Positions 30,855-41,800 of a stretch of DNA of 64,000 nucleotides are shown here, piece after piece. The DNA is from Imbricaverruca yamaguchii (taxonomy: Eukaryota; Arthropoda; Thecostraca; Neoverrucidae). Each line of letters starts with the position of its first letter. The stretch's first letter is position 1. The stretch lies in NCBI GenBank assembly GCA_034440575.1, contig JAOTOL010001603.1, positions 641,001 to 705,000 of the forward strand, given 5' to 3'. The notes under the pieces were generated by a model. That model searched no databases. It saw nothing but the letters and a program-made list of their open reading frames with translations, and had not been told where the DNA came from. The position numbers and the translations under genes were made by a program.

Positions 30855-32500
30855 TGTCCCGTCCCGTTCCCGGTCCCGTCCCGGTCCCGTCCCGTTCCCG
30901 TCCCGTTCCCGTCCCGGTCCCCGTCCCGGTCCCCGTCCCGGTCCCCGTCCCGGTCCCCGTCCCGGTCCCCGTCCCGGTCCCCGTCCCGGTCCCCGTCCCG
31001 GTCCCCGCCGGTCCCCGTCCCGGTCCCCGTCCCGGTCCCCGTCCCGGTCCCCGTCCCGGTCCCCGTCCCGGTCCCCGCCCCGGTCCCCGCCCCGGTCCCC
31101 GTCCCGGTCCCCGTCCCGGTCCCCGTCCCGGTCCCCGTCCCGGTCCCCGTCCCGGTCCCCGTCCCGGTCCCCGTCCCGGTCCCCGTCCCGGTCCCCGTCC
31201 CGGTCCCCGTCCCGGTCCCCGTCCCGGTCCCCGTCCCGGTCCCCGTCCCGGTCCCCGTCCCGGTCCCCGTCCCGGTCCCCGTCCCGGTCCCCGTCCCGGT
31301 CCCCGTCCCGGTCCCCGTCCGGTCCCCGTCCCGGTCCCCGTCCCGGTCCCCGTCCCGGTCCCCGTCCCGGTCCCCGTCCCGGTCCCCGTCCCGGTCCCCG
31401 TCCCGGTCCCCGTCCCGGTCCCCGTCCGGTCCCCGTCCCGGTCCCCGTCCCGGTCCCCGTCCCGGTCCCCGTCCCGGTCCCCGTCCGGTCCCCGTCCCGG
31501 TCCCCGTCCCGGTCCCCGTCCCGGTCCCCGTCCCGGTCCCCGTCCCGGTCCCCGTCCCGGTCCCCGTCCGGTCCCCGTCCCGGTCCCCGTCCCGGTCCCC
31601 GTCCCGGTCCCCGTCCCGGTCCCCGTCCCGGTCCCCGTCCCGGTCCCCGTCCCGGTCCCCGTCCCGGTCCCCGTCCCGGTCCCCGTCCCGGTCCCCGTCC
31701 CGGTCCCCGTCCCGGTCCCCGTCCCGGTCCCCGTCCCGGTCCCCGTCCCGGTCCCCGTCCCGGTCCCCGTCCCGGTCCCCGTCCCGGTCCCCGTCCCGGT
31801 CCCCGTCCCGGTCCCCGTCCCGGTCCCCGTCCCGGTCCCCGTCCCGGTCCCCGTCCCGGTCCCCGTCCCGGTCCCCGTCCCGGTCCCCGTCCCGGTCCCC
31901 GTCCCGGTCCCCGTCCCGGTCCCCGTCCCGGTCCCCGTCCCGGTCCCCGTCCCGGTCCCCGGTCCCCGTCCCGGTCCCCGTCCGGTCCCCGTCCCGGTCC
32001 CCGTCCGGTCCCCGTCCCGGTCCCCGTCCCGGTCCCCGTCCCGGTCCCCGTCCCGGTCCCCGTCCCCCGTCCCGGTCCCCGTCCGGTCCCCGTCCCGGTC
32101 CCCGTCCTGGTCCCCGTCCGGTCCCCGTCCCGGTCCCGTCCCGGTCCCCGTCGGTCCCCGTCCGGTCCCCGTCCGGTCCCCGTCCCGGTCCCCGTCCCGG
32201 TCCCCGTCCCGGTCCCCGTCGTCCCCGGTCCCCGTCCGGTCCCCGTCCGGTCCCCGTCCCGGTCCCCGTCCGGTCCCCGTCCGGTCCCCGTCCCGGTCCC
32301 CGTCGGTCCCCGTCGGTCCCCGTCCCGGTCCCGTCCGGTCCCCGTCCCGGTCCCCGTCCCGGTCCCCGTCCCGGTCCCCGTCCGGTCCCCGTCCCGGTCC
32401 CCGTCCCGGTCCCCGTCCCGGTCCCCGTCCCGGTCCCCGTCCCGGTCCCCGTCCCGGTCCCCGTCCCAGTCCCCGTCCCGGTCCCCGTCCCGGTCCCGGT
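30855..32500. repeat. 12-bp C-rich array, about 137 copies; G-quadruplex-forming minus strand
   Basis: The unit is CGGTCCCCGTCC, with occasional 11-bp or 9-bp versions from loss of a C or of CGGT that become frequent after about 31,970. The minus strand reads GGGACGGGGACC repeatedly: G3 and G4 runs separated by 2-3 bases, the textbook pattern for intramolecular G-quadruplexes, for about 1.6 kb. ORFs up to 689 codons ([22 protein letters not shown]) shift identity with each single-base loss and are artefacts. Confidence 0.98.
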
Positions 32501-32536
32501 CACGGAGATCGGCCGTCCAGGGATCAGCCTGTCCCT

Positions 32537-32592
32537 TTTGTTAGTTATTTGGGTTTTAGGGCGCATCAACTGCAGTGGTTATCCAGCGGCCA
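32537..32592 (+). repeat. Dispersed short repeat, copy 3
   Basis: Reads TTTGTTAGTTATTTGGGTTT then TAGGGCGCATCAACTGCAG and TGGTTATC. It is the best-preserved of three related segments in this window. Confidence 0.5.
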
Positions 32593-34567
32593 TATCAGCC
32601 TGTCCCTGCGACGTCTGGGTCGCCATGGCACTGTATAACCATATAACGCGGTGGTGTCGCACTTCAACGCCTGCGATCGTATAGCTGCACGATTGTGTCT
32701 TCAAATTCAGGGGAACAATTCAACCTGCAGGCGGCAGACTCGACCCAGAAGACGTTATTTATATCCAATTAAGCGAACGATTACCGTGCACTTTTCGCAT
32801 ACTGATTCGTGAGGAAACGTGCGCCTTGGAAATACTGGCGAGGAAGCCTCTCGAGCCGCTTGAAAACATGGTATTGACACGCATTAGCTGTCTGAAAAGT
32901 CCCGACGGGCATGCTTCCGCTGACCGTGCCAACTTCCGCTGACCCAACCGACTTCCGCTGACCGAGCCGTCTTACGCCGATCGAGCCTTCTTCGAAGCGC
33001 TGTCTAGATTCATCCCGCTGTCATAACTCAACATGTCACACACAATATCACGTCACATGTCACAAGCGGCCAATCGACCAGCAGCTCGTGCAGAACGTGA
33101 CAGACCGTTCATCGCCTGTGATAATCGAAGACAATTTCCTGCCGAAGGTCGCAACGCCTGACCATGAGTGGCTCCATAGCGACGGCCTTAATTAAGCAGC
33201 CCCGCACTTGATGGCGTAGCGGCGACGCGCTTTGTGCTGCCGTCCTCTCTGGCGGATGCTAATTTCCATCCGTTTATGATCGCATCGGACACGGCTCTCG
33301 ACACGATGGACCCGTCCGGCCCAAACAAACAGCCACGTTTAATCGATTAATGAACGTGGAATTAATTGATCGTCTCGGCGACAAGCTGCCGCCTGACGGA
33401 AGACGCCGGGTAAGTACAGGCCATTCGTCTCGACCGGGCTCGAGGTGGGCACCGCGGCCAGATTCTATCTCGAGCGCGAGCGTGTAGGTAACCACTATGG
33501 GCGTGATGTGAATGTCAGGCTCCGGGGGTATAATTACGATCTGCTCCGATGTTTGGCGAGTTGTCCAGGGTGCAGCTGTCTGTGTCTGGCGGGAGTAATT
33601 GCGCACGAGTGAACAGCCGTTGGAGCTTGTAACTGGGCATATTGTGCCAGCTAACATCATCAGCTGCATCGTGTTATGGTGGTGCGGCGTCACTTTGGAT
33701 GTTTCTTGGCGGCAACTTCCTTCAAAGTCTGGCAGCACAGGCCATCAGTTTATTATCTAGCAGGAATTGGGGAGAGATGCCCTCTAAAATGCGTCTAGAA
33801 TAAGTGTTCATGCACATGTTTGGATCATGCTCGTTTCTGCTCTTCGCTTGTTTCAATCGAGACATGGCTTGTTCGTTCAAATATGTCCCCCTGGATCCAT
33901 ATCTAAGTGTTCAAAGTCACATTTTGATCATGCTGCTGCTTTTCGTTTGTTCTATCCGCCTTTTTACCTCTGGATCAGTAATATATTCAGCTTTAGGAAT
34001 AAAATACACACCTGGTCCAGCTTTCTCACATGGGAAGCGATTAGGAGTTGCATGGACATCTCAGCCTGAATTTATTTCCGTTGGAGATGGGCTTGGCAAT
34101 GAAACACATTTTAGCCTGAAATATAGTCTAAGTGGTGGGCAACTCGCACTCTCACTGAAGTTGTGTGAGTGATTTTTCTCTTCAGAATATATCGCGACAT
34201 GTCCCCCACCATGTCGCGACATGTCTTCTCCCACTACAGCACCGATTCCCTTCAACCATAGACCTTTCAATCGAAATGTTCTTGCCGGATGTTCCTGCGG
34301 AGAGGCTTTCCGGGAGAGAGCTGCGCCTCAGCACGTGACTGACAGGCACCGCAGAAAAGTTGAACAAATGCGGTCCAGAATCAACAGAAAACCCCACCAT
34401 CCACGATTCACGGCTCTTGTTTCCGTAATCATCCAGGATGAGATGACAAGCTCATATCTGCAGTCATCCATCTGTTCCCATCCGCCACAAGACATTCATT
34501 CCACCATACGAGTTGACCGTTCGCCTACTCCGATCACCAAAAGTTGTCCGCTGCCGCATCAGCGGAG
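32593..34567. other. Mostly unique sequence, with a small 21-bp repeat
   Basis: At about 32,926-32,990 there are about four 21-bp copies of a CTTCCGCTGACC(G/C) motif. A 154-codon minus-strand ORF (33,274-33,738) is the longest outside repeats here; I recognise no domain and it overlaps no conserved splice pair. At 33,805-33,960 two related segments carry (T/C)ATTTTGGATCATGCT-like words. Confidence 0.4.
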
Positions 34568-34690
34568 AGCACGTGCAGCCGCCTCCGCCAATGCCTCCAC
34601 CCCAGGGAGCACGTGAGTAGGCGGGCCAGCAGCCGCCTCCGCCAATGCCTCTACCCCAGGGAGCACGTGAGTAGGCGGGCCAGCAGCCGG
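34568..34690. repeat. 61-bp duplication, about 2 copies
   Basis: Copies share CAGCCGCCTCCGCCAATGCC, CCCCAGGGAGCACGTGAG and TAGGCGGGCCAG. CACGTG is palindromic. Confidence 0.92.
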
Positions 34691-34993
34691 CGGCATACCT
34701 GCAGGCGTGGTCATCAACGCCAGCGGTCGGTGTGCGTGTCTGGCGGCTCAGCGCGCGGCGGCTGGACGGCTCGCCGCTGACCTGACCCGCTGGCGGCGGC
34801 GCGGCACTGCCCACGCCCGGCCGGCCCGGCCGGCCCCGCCCCGCCCCGCCCGGATACTGCTGCCGGCGCGCCGGCAATCGGCACCGCCAGGCCTGCGGCG
34901 GCGGCGCGCGTCGACGGCGTTCGACGTTGACAGACGGCGCCGCCCGGCCGCGGCACGCCAAGGGCAGCCGCCGGCCGCACGTGCCATGGGCAC
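34691..34993. other. Very GC-rich spacer
   Basis: Dense GGCCGGCC and CCCGCCCC words. Long ORFs come from composition. Confidence 0.6.
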
Positions 34994-35568
34994 CGCGCTG
35001 CCGGCCGGACAACCGGGCACCAGCAGCCGGCGCCGGCCGGACAACCGGGCACAAGCAGTCGGCGCCGGCCGGACAACCGGCAACCGGGCACCAGCAGCCG
35101 GCGCCGGCCGGACAACCGGGCACCAGCAGTCGGCGCCGGCCGGACAACCGGGCACCAGCAGCCGGCGCCGGCCGGACAACCGGGCACCAGCAGCCGGCGC
35201 CGGCCGGAACCGGACAGCCGGGCACCAGCAGCCGGCGCCGGCCGGACAACCGGGCACCAGCAGCCGGCGCCGGCGCCGGCCGGACAACCGGGCACCAGCA
35301 GCCGGCGCCGGCCGGAAACCGGGCCCGCGGCGCCGGCCGGACAACCGGGCACCAGCAGCCGGCGCCGGCCGGACAACCGGGCACCAGCAGCCGGCGCCGG
35401 CCGGACAACCGGGCACCAGCAGTCGGCGCCGGCCGGACAACCGGGCACCAGCAGCCGGCGCCGGCCGGACAACCGGGCACCAGCAGCCGGCGCCGGCCGG
35501 ACAACCGGGCACCAGCAGCCGGCGCCGGCCGGACAACCGGGCACCAGCAGTCGGCGCCGGCCGGGCGC
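34994..35568. repeat. 32-bp array, about 18 copies, with a 12-bp palindrome
   Basis: The unit contains GGACAACCGGGCACCAGCAG and GCCGGCGCCGGCC. GCCGGCGCCGGC is a perfect 12-bp palindrome (for example 35,097-35,108). Some units replace AGCCGGC with GTCGGC or carry small insertions. Because 32 is not a multiple of three, all frames cycle and stay open. Confidence 0.97.
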
Positions 35569-35571
35569 CAC

Positions 35572-35845
35572 GTCACTTCTAGCAGGCCTCAGGCGGGACG
35601 TCACGTCACTTCCAGCAGGCCTCAGGCTGGACGCCACGTCACTTCCAGCAGGCCTCAGGCGGGACGCCACGTCACTTCCAGCGGGCCCTCAGGCTGGACG
35701 CCACGTCACTTCCAACAGGCCTCAGGCGGGACGCCACGTCACTTCCAGCAGGCCTCAGGCTGGACGCCACGTCACTTCCAGCAGGCCTCAGGCTGGACGC
35801 CACGTCACTTCCAGCAGGCCTCAGGCGGACGTCAAGTCACTTCCA
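35572..35845. repeat. 33-bp array, about 8 copies
   Basis: The unit contains CCACGTCACTTCCAGCAGG, CCTCAGG and CTGGACG or CGGGACG. In the CTGG form, TCCAGC and GCTGGA make 6-bp inverted arms around a 9-nt spacer. It directly abuts the 32-bp array. Confidence 0.95.
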
Positions 35846-35929
35846 ACCATGTTTGCATCAGCGCCGTTCTCCTACCGGAGCAATTAATGCGCCCGCTTAT
35901 GGTCACGCTGTATCCGCATTGGACGGCTG

Positions 35930-36130
35930 TTAGCGCGCCGACTGGTCTGGTGACGTCACAGGACCACGGCTAGCCTGGTGACGTCACACCGGACCACGCA
36001 CTGGACGGCCGGGTTAGCGCGCCGACTGGGCTGGTGACGTCACCGGACCCCGAACCACGCATGGAGAGCCGAGCTAGCGCGCCGACTAGCCTGGTGACGT
36101 CACACCGGACCACGCAGCTGCGTCACCCCG
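35930..36130. repeat. Irregular repeat with four TGACGTCA sites
   Basis: Four segments share CTGGTGACGTCAC followed by CGGACC, with GCGCGCCGACT between them; spacing is irregular, about 30-55 bp. TGACGTCA, extended to GGTGACGTCACC at 36,033-36,044, is a perfect palindrome and a full cAMP-response-element sequence. Confidence 0.85.
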
Positions 36131-36483
36131 GACAGTTTTGGCGTGTCACGTGACCAGCTCAAGAACCGGCTCGACACTGTTCGGCAGATGCGCATTGCGG
36201 CTAATGAGGCGCGTGATGCGCAGGCGTGTGCACAGGATAGGATTTACCTACGCGTGGACGCAATATGAATGTCGAGGATTACAAACACTAGCAAGCCATA
36301 ATTGCTATTTGAATCGACAATTTTCAATCACAAAGGATGGATGCCCTTGTATGTAAGTGCAATTAGATAACCTACCATGCCTTGGATATCCAACCAGCAT
36401 GCGCGCATGTTGAATCTTGACAGGATTCATCCCGGGGTTGTTATGTATTCAGAGCCTCGCAGTACTTCCTATGAATTCCTGGG
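36131..36483. other. Unique sequence, nothing supported
   Basis: Short ORFs only. Confidence 0.5.
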
Positions 36484-36832
36484 TCGCAGAATGCCTTCTA
36501 CACCCACCAGGAAGCCGAACAGATTTTACAGAACGCTTTCTACACCCACCAGGAAGCTGAGCAGATTATGCGGAATACATTATGCACTGCAGAATGCCTC
36601 CTACACCCACCACGAGGCTGAGCAGATCTGCAGAATGCCTCCTACACCCACCAGGAAGCTGAGCAGATCTGCAGAATGCCTCCTACACCCACCACGAGGC
36701 TGAGCAGATCTGCAGAATGCCTCCTACACCCACCACGAGGCTGAGCAGATCTGCGAATGCCTCCTACCCCCCCGGGCTGGAGCAGATCTGCAGAATGCCT
36801 CCTACACCCACCAGGAAGCTGAGCAGAGCTCA
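36484..36832. repeat. 41-bp array, about 8 copies, with GCAGATCTGC
   Basis: The unit contains GCAGAATGCCTCCTACACCC, ACCA(G/C)GA(A/G)GCTGA and GCAGATCT. GCAGATCTGC across the unit junction is a perfect 10-bp palindrome (36,622-36,631). The left copies are diverged. Confidence 0.93.
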
Positions 36833-37209
36833 CTTTTGCAGCCAGCGGCCATGAATAAATTCACCGCCGGTAATCAGCGAGCAACGCCTGCTAACTTACG
36901 CACACGCAGCGCCGCTAACTTACGGCAGTGAGGGCCATCACGTAGCGCATAATCTGTAAGGGCTGCGCAGTTGACATCGTGTATGCATAAGCCGCGCCGG
37001 CAGCGGCTCATTGGTCGGCTGGCCAGCGCAGGCGGCGGCAGACACCGACACGCAGTGCGCCGGCAGACTGGCCGCCGGCTGCTGCGACGTCATCGCGTCA
37101 TCGTGACGTCACCGTCACGTGACGTCATCGCGCAACGTGACGCTGGCCGTCCGCAGACGATGTGACGTTAGTGTTTTCCGTTATTGTTTCACAGGCGACG
37201 GATGAGCGA
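36833..37209. other. Spacer with clustered palindromes
   Basis: At 37,085-37,130 TGACGTCA occurs twice (37,104-37,111 and 37,120-37,127), with CGTCACGTGACG between them. This looks like a seed of short inverted repeats just left of the 66-bp array. No gene is visible. Confidence 0.6.
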
Positions 37210-39118
37210 CGGCCAGACTGGCATCCGACTGGCATCTGACAGGCCCCGTCCGGTGTGTGTCGGCCCCGGTCTGTGTCCCATGTCGTGTCAGCCGTGGGCA
37301 TCTGACCGGCCACGTCCGGTGTGTGTCGGCCCCGGTCTGTGTCCCATGTCGGGTCAGCCGTGGGCATCTGACCGGCCCCGTCCGGTGTGTGTCGGCCCCG
37401 GTCTGTGTCCCATGTCGTGTCAGCCGTGGGCATCTGACCGGCCACGTCCGGTGTGTGTCGGCCCCGGTCTGTGTCCCACGTCTGGTCAGCCGTGGGTATC
37501 TGACACCGGCCCCGTCCGGTGTGTGTCAGCCCCGGCCCGTGTCTCCTGTCGTGTCAGCCGTGGGCATCTGACAGGCCCCGTCCGGTGTGTGTCGGCCCCG
37601 GTCTGTGTCCCATGTCGTGTCAGCCGTGGGCATCTGACCGGCCCCGTCCGGTGTGTGTCGGCCCCGGTCTGTGTCCCATGTCGTGTCAGCCGTGGGCATC
37701 TGACCGGCCACGTCCGGTGTGTGTCGGCCCCGGTCTGTGTCCCATGTCGGGTCAGCCGTGGGCATCTGACCGGCCCCGTCCGGTGTGTGTCGGCCCCGGT
37801 CTGTGTCCCATGTCGTGTCAGCCGTGGGCATCTGACCGGCCCCGTCCGGTGTGTGTCGGCCCCGGTCTGTGTCCCATGTCTGGTCAGCCGTGGGCATCTG
37901 ACCGGCCACGTCCGGTGTGTGTCGGCCCCGGTCTGTGTCCCATGTCGTGTCAGCCGTGGGCATCTGACAGGCCCCGTCCGGTGTGTGTCGGCCCCGGTCT
38001 GTGTCCCATGTCGTGTCAGCCGTGGGCATCTGACCAGCCCCGTCCGGTGTGTGTCGGCCCCGGTCTGTGTCCCATGTCGTGTCAGCCGTGGGCATCTGAC
38101 AGGCCACGTCCGGTGTGTGTCGGCCCCGGTCTGTGTCCCATGTCGTGTCAGCCGTGGGCATCTGACAGGCCCCGTCCGGTGTGTGTCGGCCCCGGTCTGT
38201 GTCCCATGTCGGGTCAGCCGTGGGCATCTGACCGGCCCCGTCCGGTGTGTGTCGGCCCCGGTCTGTGTCCCATGTCGTGTCAGCCGTGGGCATCTGACCG
38301 GCCCCGTCCGGTGTGTGTCGGCCCCGGTCTGTGTCCCATGTCGGGTCAGCCGTGGGCATCTGACCGGCCCCGTCCGGTGTGTGTCGGCCCCGGTCTGTGT
38401 CCCATGTCGTGTCAGCCGTGGGCATCTGACCGGCCCCGTCCGGTGTGTGTCGGCCCCGGTCTGTGTCCCATGTCGTGTAGCCGTGGGTCTGACCGGCCCC
38501 CTCCTGTTGTCCCATGTCGTGTCAGCCGTGGGCATCTGACCGGCCCCGTCCGGTGTGTGTCGGCCCCGGTCTGTGTCCCATGTCGTGTCAGCCGTGGGCA
38601 TCTGACCGGCCACGTCCGGTGTGTGTCGGCCCCGGTCTGTGTCCCATGTCGTGTCAGCCGTGGGCATCTGACCGGCCACGTCCGGTGTGTGTCAGCCCCG
38701 GTCTGTGTCCCATGTCGTGTCAGCCGTGGGCATCTGACCAGGCCCCGTCCGGTGTGTGTCGGCCCCGGTCTGTGTCCCATGTCGTGTCAGCCGTGGGCAT
38801 CTGACCGGCCCCGTCCGGTGTGTGTCAGCCCCGGTCTGTGTCCCATGTCGTGTCAGCCGTGGGCATCTGACCGGCCACGTCCGGTGTGTGCCGGCCCCGG
38901 TCTGTGTCCCATGTCGTGTCAGCCGTGGGCATCTGACAGGCCCCGTCCGGTGTGTGTCGGCCCCGGTCTGTGTCCCATGTCGTGTCAGCCGTGGGCATCT
39001 GACCGGCCCCGTCCGGTGTGTGTCGGCCCGGTCTGTGTCCCATGTCGTGTCAGCCGTGGGCATCTGACCGGCCACGTCCGGTGTGTGTCGGCCCCGGTCT
39101 GTGTCCCATGTCGGGTCA
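37210..39118. repeat. 66-bp minisatellite, about 29 copies
   Basis: The unit contains GTCCGGTGTGTGTCGGCCCC, GGTCTGTGTCCCATGTCG and TGTCAGCCGTGGGCATCTGA. GTCAG and CTGAC are inverted arms around a 10-nt spacer. Variants (CCACGTCC for CCCCGTCC, GGGTCAG for GTGTCAG, ACAGGCC for ACCGGCC) are shuffled along the array. One short unit lies at about 38,478-38,515. The period is divisible by three, so ORFs up to 538 codons are artefacts. Confidence 0.98.
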
Positions 39119-41235
39119 GTGACGTGCTGCTGTGACGCGCTGCTCAACTGCTACTCTGAAGTCTGTGTGAACCACCCCCGGTGCGTGCACACTGCACTGC
39201 ACGATTATCCGGTTAGTCAGCTTACCTGGCAGATCGGATTATGGCTATGTTTGGACCTGGCTTGATAGCACGCACATAGCTCGAGAGAGTGTCGGTGCCC
39301 ACCAATGTTGAATGTGCACAGGCCTGCGGTCTCCAGAAATCTCACGTGTGCGCGAGCCACTCTGTGTATTGGCAGCAGAGCACGCACCGACGATCTTAGC
39401 TGGCATTTTCGGTTATACTTGGCGGCTGTGTCGCGAATTCTGGTCTCAATCCTGCGGTTCAGTAGCTTGTGCGTACCGATCGTGTCGGCAAAACGTCACG
39501 CCGATGTCGTACCACTCGACCTACACGCTCGCGCGGCGAATTGTGGCTCGCGCATGCACATGGTGGACGGTTGCCAGCCAATCGGTGTGCAAATTGCGCC
39601 TCTCATGCACCTCGAGAGAAAGCTGGTGCTACCAAATTTGGGAGCATGTTAAATTAAACGGACGCTGGCATCGTCGTCACAGGAGTGGTTGTGAAGCTGT
39701 AATGTCAGCGTACCACGCGTTCTCCACCCGCCCCTTCATTTGAAGCTGGTTGTTATCTACTCCTTGGAATTAGCAAAAGCATCAGGCAGATACGCAGCAA
39801 CGCTCAGTTAAATAGTGAACCGTGTTGGTCTGCGATATTGTTTTCATGACGAGAACTGGCAAAATGGTATGTTATAAAGACGCTTGTATTTACTTCCATG
39901 TTCTAGAACTAGCAGTTCTGGCATTATACGTCTTATGGTGCACTCGACAATGGGTTAATTCGTGAGCAGCAACATAACGGATTAGTACCCTGTTTGCCAG
40001 GAAGCATTCATCAAGATGCCTGCTCGGTGTGGTGTGGCACCGTTGCCACCGCTGTATATGTGGGCAACTGGATTGTGTGCCCACACTTTACCACTTACTT
40101 CAATCCAGGCTTAAAAGCCTGCGTTGAAGTGCATGCCGTAATGTCGGATAAATGGTAATTGTAATGTAATCCCGAATGATATGGAGCTAAAATTTCACAT
40201 CTTAAGTAGGACCCGATGAAGGGTAGTGGGTGCCCCTCTTAACATGCCCCTCTTCACAGGTGCATGTGCCCCTATGAAAAGGCAACCCCTTTGAATGGAA
40301 AAGGGGCGCTCGAGTGCATTCCTTCTGCGATATATTTTGTTTTCAATCGAAGGCGCCCCTCTAGGGACACTCGATCACAGTCCCCCTCCCCCAGAATCTT
40401 CTCAATAAATTGCGCCCTTCCAGAGCCAGACGAGTGACACCCTTGATGAAAATTATTGGAGCCGCACCTGATGGTAAGTACTCTCCTCAAATAAGAACCT
40501 TCATTTCTGTTGAGGAGTGTGGTTTGCGAATTAGGATGATCAGGCTCTTTTTCATCACTAACTAAAACGTGGCGTTCGAACGTAGTCAATTAGCAATATC
40601 TCATTTCACACGTTATATAAACACCATGGTGCATGTGGCGAAATATCTCTCTGATATACTGAACAAGGCATGCCATACACAACACGTCAAAACTCGTGTA
40701 ACATTACTCTCAATGCGATTTCTCACAACAATGATGCTCTCCTAGCTATGTCACACGAATAATACGGACTCCTATCCTAACACCAAGTGACAATTAACAA
40801 GCTTTGACCCGCACGACGAAAACTACTGGATCGATCCACATCATTGTAGCGGTGTGACATGGTTATTGGGATTAGAAGTCCTTCAGATAGACTGAAAATG
40901 GCTACGTAGACTACACAGCGTTGCATATGGCTGAACTGAATCGCATGAGTTACTGGGTTACGCCGAACAGTAGCGGGTCTGTGCATGACCTGAACCGACG
41001 TCAACGGAACCGGCGTTCATCGCCAAACGTCTTAATTCATGCACCGCCCTGCTGTCAGCCAGCAACTCTACTTCCCGCTTGGTCAAGTGGAAAATCCTTC
41101 AAGTATTTGACAGCGAACATTCCTCCGGCTCGTATTTGGGCGTCTTAAGCAGCTTTCTTCCTTCACCCGTCGGTAATCACTGGAAGCGGTCAGGCGACGG
41201 ATCGCCCGGATCAATTTCCTGAGCCTCCGCTTCTG
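39119..41235. other. Long unique stretch, no supported gene
   Basis: Short overlapping ORFs on both strands at 39.3-39.75 kb. A GCCCCTCTT/AAGGGGCG-type low-complexity patch at 40,220-40,400 recalls one at 17.25 kb. I see no exon I would defend. Confidence 0.45.
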
Positions 41236-41800
41236 CGGACATCTAATTCCACTGGTGGAGAATCATGGAACCTCTTCGTGAAACGGGGCGCACATCAATA
41301 TAGGAGCATCAATTGCACTGGTAGAGGATCGTAGAACCTGGTGATGGAAAGAGGCGGATAGCATGACATCAACATGGGCGCATCATTTGCACTGGTGAAG
41401 GATCATAGAGATTGCTCATGGAACGAGGCGGTTAGCATGACATCAATATAGGGGCACCAATTGCACTGGTGAAGGATCATACAATCTGTTGATGGAACGA
41501 GGCGGGTAGCATGACATCAATATGGGCGCATCAATTGCACTGGAAGAGGATCATAGAACCTGGTGATGGAAAGAGGCGGATAGCATGACATCAACATGGG
41601 CGCATCATTTGCACTGGTGAAGGATCATAGAGCTTGCTCATGGAACGAGGCGGTTAGCATGACATCAATATAGGGGCACCAATTGCACTGGTGAAGGATC
41701 ATACAATCTGTTGATGGAACGAGGCGGGTAGCATGGTATCAATGTAGGCGGATCAATTGCATTGGTGGAGGATCATGGAACCTGTTAGTGGGACAAGGCG
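41236..41800. repeat. 74-bp array with a 222-bp three-unit higher-order repeat
   Basis: The GCACTGG word recurs at 41,315, 41,389, 41,463, 41,537, 41,611, 41,685 and 41,759, an exact 74-bp step. Three unit types, marked by GGTGATGGAAAGAGGCGGAT, CATAGA(G)NTTGCTCATGG and CATACAATCTGTTGATGG, repeat in that order 222 bp apart. CAATTG is palindromic in two of them. The outermost units are diverged. Confidence 0.95.

Noticed and set aside
30615..32684. ORFs of 576-689 codons in the 12-bp array (VPVP, RSPS and DGDR repeats)
   Set aside because: All six frames are open because the repeat contains no stops. The peptide identity changes with each one-base loss, so there is no selection on frame.
33274..33738. 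154-codon minus-strand ORF
   Set aside because: No motifs, and it lies next to sequence with many overlapping ORFs. Length alone is not enough in this composition.
37184..39135. ORFs up to 538 codons in the 66-bp array
   Set aside because: The period is divisible by three, so open frames appear on both strands. Unit variants and short units are not frame-aware, and there are no protein motifs.
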